Shown here piece by piece: positions 57,311 through 64,000 of a stretch of DNA of 64,000 nucleotides (position 1 is the first letter of the stretch; each line of letters opens with the position of its first letter). Source of the stretch: Campylobacter concisus (GTDB lineage: Bacteria; Campylobacterota; Campylobacteria; Campylobacterales; Campylobacteraceae); the NCBI RefSeq assembly GCF_003048595.2, contig NZ_CP049270.1, forward strand, positions 1,054,001 to 1,118,000. The letters run 5' to 3'. The notes under the pieces are model-generated. The model was not told the origin of the DNA. It did no database searches and saw only the letters and a list, made by a program, of their open reading frames with translations. The translations under genes were made by a program, and so were the position numbers.

Positions 57311-60118
57311 TCATTTATAATATTTTTTTCCATTAAGATTTATATATACTTTATGATCAATATAAATTATTTGTAATTTATATATTTGATTTAAGTTTGA
57401 TTTGGTATCAATATTTATAGGAATACCAAATAGCTTGCCATTAGCATCTGGAAAAAAGTAAATAGGCACTATCTTCACTAAATTCTAATCGCAATCCTTC
57501 ATTATAATCCGCCGTTTGAAATAAGTTTTCATAGCTGTTTATTATTCTATCAAATTTGAATTGTATATTAGTCTTAAAAAAATATTTTCACCATTTATTG
57601 CATTAGAAGTAGACTGATATAGAGTACTTAAAGCAATATTAAGATTTTGATTAATAATTCTTTGACTTGCGATAACTACTGAAAGAGACATTACTAAAAT
57701 AAACAGCAATACTATAAAAAAATATATTATATTTTTCTTATATACATTAATTAATTTACCTTTTTTTCGATAAGCACATAATTATTTTTTTTAACATCAT
57801 TAAATAGCCTACTCAGAGTCTTAAGCTTAGGAATTCTCTGTTTTTATATTTTCATTATACCAATAACTACCATATATATCAAAAAAATTACGTTTTCCAA
57901 TTTCTAATTCATAATCTCTATCTATATCGCTATCCACATATAATATATCGGCATCTTTTATTCAATAATTCAATAACCTCTTTATATTCTATATCTGATA
58001 CCAAAAAAAGATTTTTAATTCAAAAATATTTTTAATCCGGAATATTTCTTTGAAAAAAATTGCAATACATTATCATATTTTTGAAATCATATAGATTTTA
58101 CTATCACTACTAGAATATTTATCTATAAGTTTTAAAGAATCTTCAAATAACTCGAAAGAATATGTTGAAACAATGCCACCAGCCCTATCATGATTCCAAA
58201 CATAAGTTTTATGATTATTAAAAAAATTAAATTAAAATTATATATATCAGAAAAAAATATGCAAAAAGGTAGTTTTATATAATAAAAAAATTAAACATAT
58301 AAAAAAATAATACTATGCAATACTTGTTTATATTTGATTTTTTTATAGCGGCTAATACAATAAAAAAAGGTAACGAAAAATATAAATACATTCATGGATA
58401 GATTATCCAATTTCCATATAAAAATAAGTGTATAAAAAAACTCCGTATAAAAACAATAAAAAAATATAACTGTCTAAATACTTATATTCTTTTTAATTTA
58501 TTAAAAAAACAAAATCAACATTAACCACTGGATTGCAACAATAGCAAGTATAAAGAAGAATAGAGTCATCGGTATATTAAATGAATAGAATCCATCCAAA
58601 AAAATATTTTATGGATGGATTTTTTTCATTAGCGGATATTCAATATAAGAAACAAACCCTGATATTGCATAAATTGCGACTAATACTAATCTAATTATTG
58701 ATAATCTTTTTTCATAAATAGTTAGTAACACATACCTTATAATAAACGTTCCAAGTAGTGATACAAAAATAAATAAGCCAAAATCATTAGACATTAAAAT
58801 AGATAAAACTGCAAGTAACGATGCCAAAAACAACAAGTATTTACTTGGTTTCGGCGCACGAGATGCATAGTATAATAGCAAAACGATAATCAAGTCAAAA
58901 AAATGTCTTGTATCTATAACGCCCGGGGCATAGTGATAGGCATAATATGGTATAAAAAGAAGCCTAATACAAGCCAGAAGTATTAGACAACCCCTAAGTG
59001 TAATATCATCGAAAAGTGATACTATGAAATATACAGTGATTAAGAAGTAAACTAAATTAACAATATTTTTTTGATTTTTTTCAAAAATTGTTTATATTAA
59101 AAACCACCTAACATTTCCGATATATAATCAATAGTATATAAACTAAAAATAGCCATATTGAGAAAAAAATTTTCTGAGTTATTTCTATATGATTTTTATA
59201 TCACTTATTGGTAGCAACATAAAAAGAGGCTTCATGCCAATAATATCTACTTAAAAACTTGCATATTTTGTTCAAATATATTATAAGAAATAAAAATCAA
59301 CTTTATTTTTTTAAGCTCATCGAGTGAGTCTGCATAAAATAATGGGTACTCCAAAAACATCTTTTGCCCATTATCGTTTAATAAATTTTTCTAAAAAAAC
59401 TATTATCCCTATAATCAGCTTCTGCTAGAGTTAAATTTAAATCTCTACTATACTGTACATTAGCTATATGCCCCTTATACATCCCCAATAGGTATGAATA
59501 TCTTTTTATTATATGAATCAAAAAAACAAAGTATTTTTGGATTATTAAAAAAAGGTAAAGCCACTTCCTTTTTTTATCATCCAACAGTATATTATCAAAA
59601 AGAGTTATACACATATGAAGTTAGAGCAGGGTTAAAAAAAGTAGGTTATTATTTATATACTTATGGTTGGATACATTAATATCTTTTAAAAATAGTCTCC
59701 TCATCTATATATTTAAATTCATTGGCTAACTTATAATTTGTAGCTATACCGTAAACATAAAATAATAGTTGAAACAATATAGCAAAAGCAGATATAACAA
59801 CTACGACTTTTTGATTTATTTTATTTTTTTCAGCCGGCACAAACACATTCTCATATTTTTATTATCCATATAGCATTTAACCCATAAAAACTATTGAAAA
59901 AAAGGCTGAAACCATAAATATATAAAAAAAGATAAAAAAATAAAAAAATAAAAATATTTATCTTTATTAATAAAAATAATATGCCCAATAATTATATTGG
60001 AAAGTTTGATAATTTGGGTCTGAAAAAAATTATGAAAAATAGTATACGAAACTTTGTATACTAAAACAATAAAAATAATAAACAATAAAATACAAATAGC
60101 TATTTTATTTTTACTCAT
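57311..60118 (-). pseudogene. Indel-riddled large membrane protein gene
   Basis: Between rfbH and the acyltransferase no long frame exists, but on the minus strand coherent protein runs through all three frames. N-terminal helix MSKNKIAICILLFIIFIVL begins at 60118, overlapping the rfbH stop by 4 nt. Further on are EYPLFYADSLDELKKIK (about 59.35 kb), a polytopic stretch around 58.6-59.05 kb (DTRHFFDLIIVLLLYYASR), soluble segments (VDSDIDRDYELEIGKRN at about 57.9 kb; EFSEDSA, FFPDANGKLFGIPINID at about 57.45 kb) and a TGA at 57311. Roughly 930 codons if one gene. The plan suits a periplasmic GT-C transferase partner for GtrA/GtrB. Many breaks lie beside A/T runs. Confidence 0.6.
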
Positions 60119-61443
60119 TTACTAGCCACAAATCTAACAATTACATCTATAATATACTTTATCTTTTCAGCACTCATGCCAGGATACACCCCTATCCAAA
60201 AGCTATCGTTCATTATCTTATCGGTATTTTTAAGCTCGCCTACGACGCGATAATCCTTACCCACTTGCAGATCTGCAAATAGCGGATGTCGCGTCATATT
60301 TCCAGCGAATAGATTTCTGGTTTGAATTCCCGCTTTCTCTAAATACTCGCTAAGATCGTTTCTACTAAATTTCGCTCCGTCCGCGACGGTCATCATAAAA
60401 CCAAACCAACTTGGATCAGAATTTGGTTGAAGTGTTACCAAAATAAGCTCTTTTATATCTTTTAGCCCATCATATAGTCTTTTAAAATTTTCTTTGCGCC
60501 TAGCTATAAATGTAGGAAATTTCTCTATCTGAGCGCAGCCCACAGCAGCTTGCATATCAGACACTTTTAAGTTAAAGCCAAAATGAGAATATACATATTT
60601 GTGATCATAGCCTATCGGAAGCTCGCCAAATTTTTGTGAAAAACGCTTTTTACAAGTATTATCCACCCCGCTTTCGCACCAGCAGTCGCGCCCCCAATCA
60701 CGCATACTTAGCATAATTTTTTTAAGCAACGGATTGTTTGTATATGTAGCGCCACCCTCGCCCATCGTCATATGATGAGGCGGGTAAAAGCTGCTTGTAC
60801 CTATATCTCCCCATGTACCAGTTGGCTTACCATCATACAGAGAACCCAGCGCATCGCAATTATCTTCGATAAGCCACAAGTCATGCTTATCACAAAATTC
60901 TTTCACAGCCTTTATATTAAAAGGGTTCCCCAGGGTATGAGCTACCATAACGGCTTTCGTTTTTGGACTAAGCGCAAGCTCGAGCTTTGTATGATCTATG
61001 TTAAAATACTCAAGCTCCATATCAACAAAAACAGGAACGGCACCATATTGCACGATAGGCGCAACCGTCGTAGGAAAGCCCGCCGCCACGGTTATGACCT
61101 CGTCGCCGCGCTTTATACGACGCTCCTTCAAAAGCGGCGAAGTAAGCGCAAAAAATGCGAGCAAATTCGCGCTACTTCCGCTATTTACCAAAAACGCCCA
61201 TTTTACGCCAAGCATTTTGGCAAATTCTTTTTCAAATTTTTTGGAATATGCGCCATATGTGAGCCAAAAATCAAGTGAACTATCTACTAAATTTACCATT
61301 TCGTGCTCATCAAAAACCCTGCCTGCGTAATTTACGCGACTTTTGCCAGGCTCAAATTTAGCGTGCTGTGCCGGCTCATGAACCAGTCTATAATACTCTT
61401 TTGTCTTTTCTAAAATTTCTTGTTTTAATTCTTGAGGGGTCAT
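60115..61443 (-). CDS. rfbH: RfbH-type CDP-4-keto-6-deoxyglucose-3-dehydrase (E1)
   Basis: 442 residues of the DegT/DnrJ/EryC1 aminotransferase fold. The usual PLP lysine is replaced by histidine (SSFYPPHHMTMGEGG, H223/H224), and a cysteine cluster for [2Fe-2S] binding follows (C254, C256, C264 in DCWC...TC). These two features identify E1 (RfbH, AscC), a PMP- and iron-sulfur-dependent C-3 deoxygenase in 3,6-dideoxyhexose synthesis. It needs an E3 reductase not seen here. Overlaps the neighbouring disrupted genes by 4 nt at each end. Confidence 0.93.
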   Translation of the reverse strand: MTPQELKQEILEKTKEYYRLVHEPAQHAKFEPGKSRVNYAGRVFDEHEMVNLVDSSLDFWLTYGAYSKKFEKEFAKMLGVKWAFLVNSGSSANLLAFFALTSPLLKERRIKRGDEVITVAAGFPTTVAPIVQYGAVPVFVDMELEYFNIDHTKLELALSPKTKAVMVAHTLGNPFNIKAVKEFCDKHDLWLIEDNCDALGSLYDGKPTGTWGDIGTSSFYPPHHMTMGEGGATYTNNPLLKKIMLSMRDWGRDCWCESGVDNTCKKRFSQKFGELPIGYDHKYVYSHFGFNLKVSDMQAAVGCAQIEKFPTFIARRKENFKRLYDGLKDIKELILVTLQPNSDPSWFGFMMTVADGAKFSRNDLSEYLEKAGIQTRNLFAGNMTRHPLFADLQVGKDYRVVGELKNTDKIMNDSFWIGVYPGMSAEKIKYIIDVIVRFVASK

Positions 61444-62368
61444 TTTTTACCTTTCCAAATTTCATTGATTTTTCCCAAATATGGGTCTTTTTTTATGGTA
61501 TCTAAGTCTAGGCTAGTAAAATTTTGCTTAAAATATTTACGAATTTTACCAATCACTTCCAAATGCGGCGTAAGCTTAAATTTATCTTTCATTTCAGATT
61601 TTAATAGGCTGTTGTCAGAAGTGTATTCGTTATTCAGCCCTTCATTTAGAGCGATTATCTCAGATTTAAAATCGCTCGCCTCATTTACTAGCGCAGCTAG
61701 GCTAAGCAAATCTACTTTTGTCCCGCTGCTTGCGTTGTAAATTTTATGCCGTGCATCATTTTCTATATAAAATTCCACTATGTTTAGCAGATCCTCAACA
61801 TACATATAATCAAAAAATACATTTTGATTGATCGTGATGGGTAGGTGCAGTAGGTTTTTTACTACGGCATTTGTGATAAATTTATAGCGGTAATTCTCCA
61901 TTTCGCCGTAAATTCCAAATAAACGAAGCTGGATAATATTATCCGCACAATCCTCAATGTAATGCGACGTGATAGCTTTGTAAAAACCGTATTCATCAAG
62001 CGGAAGCGCCTCTTTATAATAATCCTCGCGAGCATTTATTATCGGCTTGTGTTTTCCGTATTCCGCACCGCTTCCAAACGATATGATCTTTGCAACCTTT
62101 TTTTTTGCTTAGCAATATTGAAAAAAATCCGCAAATTGTACTCAGTCACATTTGTCATATCCAGCGTATCACGACCGCCGCCACGATTAGCTAGATGGAC
62201 GATAGTATCGATTTTATGCCCACGGACAAAATCGTCAACCGCGCTTTCGTCAGTCAAATTTAGCTCGCTGCTTTTTGGAGCGAAAACGTTAAAATTTCTA
62301 TTTAGCGCAAAACGCTTTTTTAGATGCGAACCGATAAAACCGCTACCGCCCGTGATGAAGAGATTCAT
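61440..62368 (-). pseudogene. NAD-dependent sugar epimerase/reductase, frame broken at T9
   Basis: Extended SDR of about 309 residues. N-terminus MNLFITGGSGFIGSHLKK with the GxxGxxG motif, then VVHLANRGGG. The frame breaks at nine consecutive T on the plus strand (62098-62106); after it, one base out of register, KKVAKIISFGSGAEYGKHKP and the catalytic YGFYKA (Y-x3-K) continue to 61440 with no other lesion. One more base (T10) would restore the gene. Probable CDP-hexose 4-reductase or epimerase given rfbH next to it. The lesion could be phase variation or a homopolymer read error. Confidence 0.8.
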
Positions 62369-63150
62369 TTGTTGCTTAGCCTTTTTTCAAGCATTTCGAT
62401 TCTCTTCTCATCCTCGGACTTGATTCTGTGATAATACCTACGTTTGCTTTTAAGCCAGGCTAATTCAAATTCCACACCGGCTAAAATTCCAGCCTCCATA
62501 TTATTTATTGCGTCTTTATGATAGACAATCTTTCGCGTTTCGTATTTATCAAGCAGTCCTTTGGAAATGAGATATTTAATAAAATCGCACGACTTTGCGG
62601 ATATGGCTCCACCTAAACCGCATTTTAATCCCTTAGCTCTCGCTTTAGTAAAAATATTTTCACAATATCTTAGCATTTCATCGCTATCTGCAAAGCTCCT
62701 ATCTTTACCCATCGAACTTGTAAAATCAACTCTTCCAATTGTTACGCCAGAAAGAATATTTATATTAGACAAGGAAAGAATATCATCAAAATTATCATAG
62801 CAGGTTATGGTCTCTACATTGATCGCAAATTCTATGTCATTGCGATTATCCTCAGCAACGAAAGTGTTTATAGCTCCCAAAAATTTACTAACGGCAAATT
62901 TTGTTTCTGCCATCGGCGCTATGATACCATTTACACCTAGAGTAATAGCGTTATATATATCGGTTACCGCTTCGACACCTCCAATTTTCATAATAATAGG
63001 AAGCCCAACTTTAGAGGTAATATCTTTTAGTCTACAAAGTTCCTCCTGCCTACTACCTTCATTCTCGTACTCTGCTTTAATCTCAAAAACACCGTATTCG
63101 TCTTTAAGTCTTTTAAGAATATCGATCATCTCGTATTCTAAAACATTCAT
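62365..63150 (-). CDS. HpcH/HpaI aldolase/citrate lyase-like protein
   Basis: 261 residues resembling the TIM-barrel HpcH/citrate-lyase-beta superfamily: EIKAEYENEGSR near the N-terminus, IMKIGGVEAVTDIYNA, GVNGIIAPMAETKFAVSKF (metal/oxyanion loop) and FAINVETITCYDNF. The reaction in polysaccharide loci is unknown, but such genes recur with HAD and TPP-enzyme genes. Overlaps the SDR start by 4 nt. Confidence 0.75.
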   Translation of the reverse strand: MNVLEYEMIDILKRLKDEYGVFEIKAEYENEGSRQEELCRLKDITSKVGLPIIMKIGGVEAVTDIYNAITLGVNGIIAPMAETKFAVSKFLGAINTFVAEDNRNDIEFAINVETITCYDNFDDILSLSNINILSGVTIGRVDFTSSMGKDRSFADSDEMLRYCENIFTKARAKGLKCGLGGAISAKSCDFIKYLISKGLLDKYETRKIVYHKDAINNMEAGILAGVEFELAWLKSKRRYYHRIKSEDEKRIEMLEKRLSNK

Positions 63151-63151
63151 T

Positions 63152-63880
63152 TTAGCTCCTTAAAATTTTATTCTTAACATCCAGCAATGTAATATCATTG
63201 CCAACTAGAATTCCTTTACAATTAAAATTCTTTGCCATAGCCATATCACTTTCCATCCTATCACCTACCACAACGATATGCTGTTTATCAAGCCCCCAAT
63301 CCTTACATAAAATTTCGAGCATAAAAGGATTTGGCTTTCCTACTATATCCAGCTTAATTTCCTCATCAATACTACCAAGTATTGCACTTAGCATAGCATT
63401 GGCGCCGGGTCTTAAAAGACCACTTTCTACTGGAAAATTTTTATCTGTATTTGCTACTATTATTCTACGAGATTTTTGTAATGCAATAAGAGCTCTTGAC
63501 AAAATCTCATAGTTAAAATTTAAATCGAGTCCAATTACCACGGCTTCACAACTATACTCATCCTCGACATTTATGTCTACATTCGTTAATTCGCTTTTAA
63601 AACCATGGCTACCAACTAAAAATATATTTCTTAGATCATTTCTTTGCAAAAATATAGCACTAGCATAAGCTGAGGTATATACTTTATCTACAGTAGTTCT
63701 TATACCCATATGAATTAATTTATCTAAAATTTCAGATCTTGTTTTAGTTGAATTATTAGTAAAAAATAAGACATTATAACCATTGGATTGAAGCTCATCT
63801 ATAGTTTGCAAAGCAAAATTGGCAATTTTACTCCCAAAATAAATAGTCCCATCTAAGTCAAAAACTACAGCTTTATTCAT
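63152..63880 (-). CDS. HAD-IIA (NagD-like) phosphatase
   Basis: 242 residues: VVFDLDGTIYFGSKIAN (catalytic DxD, D8/D10), motif II FFTNNST (about 40), cap domain, then GKPNPFMLEI and VVGDRMESDMAMA (motifs III/IV). The NagD/HAD-IIA type C2 cap. Probably dephosphorylates a sugar phosphate in the pathway. Start overlaps the TPP-enzyme stop by 8 nt, so cotranscribed. Confidence 0.9.
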   Translation of the reverse strand: MNKAVVFDLDGTIYFGSKIANFALQTIDELQSNGYNVLFFTNNSTKTRSEILDKLIHMGIRTTVDKVYTSAYASAIFLQRNDLRNIFLVGSHGFKSELTNVDINVEDEYSCEAVVIGLDLNFNYEILSRALIALQKSRRIIVANTDKNFPVESGLLRPGANAMLSAILGSIDEEIKLDIVGKPNPFMLEILCKDWGLDKQHIVVVGDRMESDMAMAKNFNCKGILVGNDITLLDVKNKILRS

Positions 63881-64000
63881 CTACTGGTCTAATTATCATA
63901 TTTTTATAGAATTCTTCTCGCGGTAAAAACGGAAACATATCCTCAAGTGGCTTTGAAATCATTTTGCCGTCAGGCTTTATCTTTGACGATAATTTTGGCT
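63873..64000 (-). CDS. C-terminus of probable TPP-dependent enzyme
   Basis: Partial: the last 42 codons, running off the window. Ends PDGKMISKPLEDMFPFLPRE and IIRPVDE, which resembles the C-terminus of acetolactate-synthase-like thiamine-diphosphate enzymes in LPS clusters. If so it might add a two-carbon unit to a keto-sugar, like YerE in CDP-yersiniose synthesis. Only the tail is visible, so the call is tentative. Confidence 0.5.
   Translation of the reverse strand, partial: PKLSSKIKPDGKMISKPLEDMFPFLPREEFYKNMIIRPVDE

Noticed and set aside
59494-59679. Plus-strand frame of 61 codons in the AT-rich region
   Set aside because: It is antisense to coherent minus-strand peptide of the disrupted membrane-protein gene and has no credible promoter or binding site.
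57206-60114. Mobile element or non-coding island explanation for the gene-free AT-rich stretch
   Set aside because: No inverted repeats, transposase motifs or direct-repeat ends were found, whereas frame-shifting coherent peptides explain almost the full length.

Overview
The window reads as a chromosomal segment of a Campylobacter, most likely a C. concisus-like species. The rRNA operon is epsilonproteobacterial. Intergenic DNA is AT-rich, -10 boxes follow T-rich stretches, and the gene set (RNase Y, fliL next to acpS, a CjaA-type lipoprotein, tandem SYLF proteins, fused TAXI-TRAP transport) fits that genus. The species call is inference.

Layout. (1) 1-4.8 kb: a minus-strand rRNA operon (16S, tRNA-Ile, tRNA-Ala, 23S truncated by the window edge). 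(2) 4.8-17.9 kb: housekeeping genes (DUF945 protein, DedA, SYLF, rny, 5-FTHF cyclo-ligase; tlpA-like, ftsY, VanZ-like, radA; acpS-fliL; ybaK; MidA-type methyltransferase; TRIC-type channel; second SYLF), plus one frameshifted hypothetical gene at 12.8-13.7 kb. (3) 18.0-25.2 kb: the most interesting block. A Fur-family regulator is followed by a tight operon of an HMA-like protein lacking CxxC, a ferritin-like helical protein, three small glycine-rich membrane proteins, a P1B-type ATPase with an SCA motif (P1B-6-like), an AgcS alanine symporter, a small membrane protein and ModD. It resembles a ferrosome (fez) iron-organelle cluster. (4) 25.5-48.5 kb: transport and metabolism: BCCT transporter, two DKNYY paralogues, ABC-F ATPase, MATE pump, YgjP-like peptidase, Sel1 protein, TAXI-TRAP system, pstSCAB, agmatine-to-putrescine genes with a CDF pump, and a CjaA-type amino-acid ABC transporter. 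(5) 48.5-64 kb: a surface-polysaccharide (LPS/O-antigen) locus on the minus strand: broken wzz, WbaP-like initiating transferase, glycosyltransferases, flippase, GtrB/GtrA-like pair, acyltransferase, a large indel-riddled membrane-protein gene, RfbH-type 3-dehydrase, broken SDR, aldolase-like protein, HAD phosphatase and the C-terminus of a probable TPP enzyme. The last five suggest a deoxy- or branched-chain sugar pathway.

In several genes (13.4, 30.9, 49.6, 57-60 and 62.1 kb) coherent protein sequence continues across single-base frame changes. The 62.1 kb case sits on a T9 tract and could be phase-variable. The 57-60 kb stretch carries so many indels beside A/T runs that real decay and sequencing error cannot be told apart from the sequence alone.
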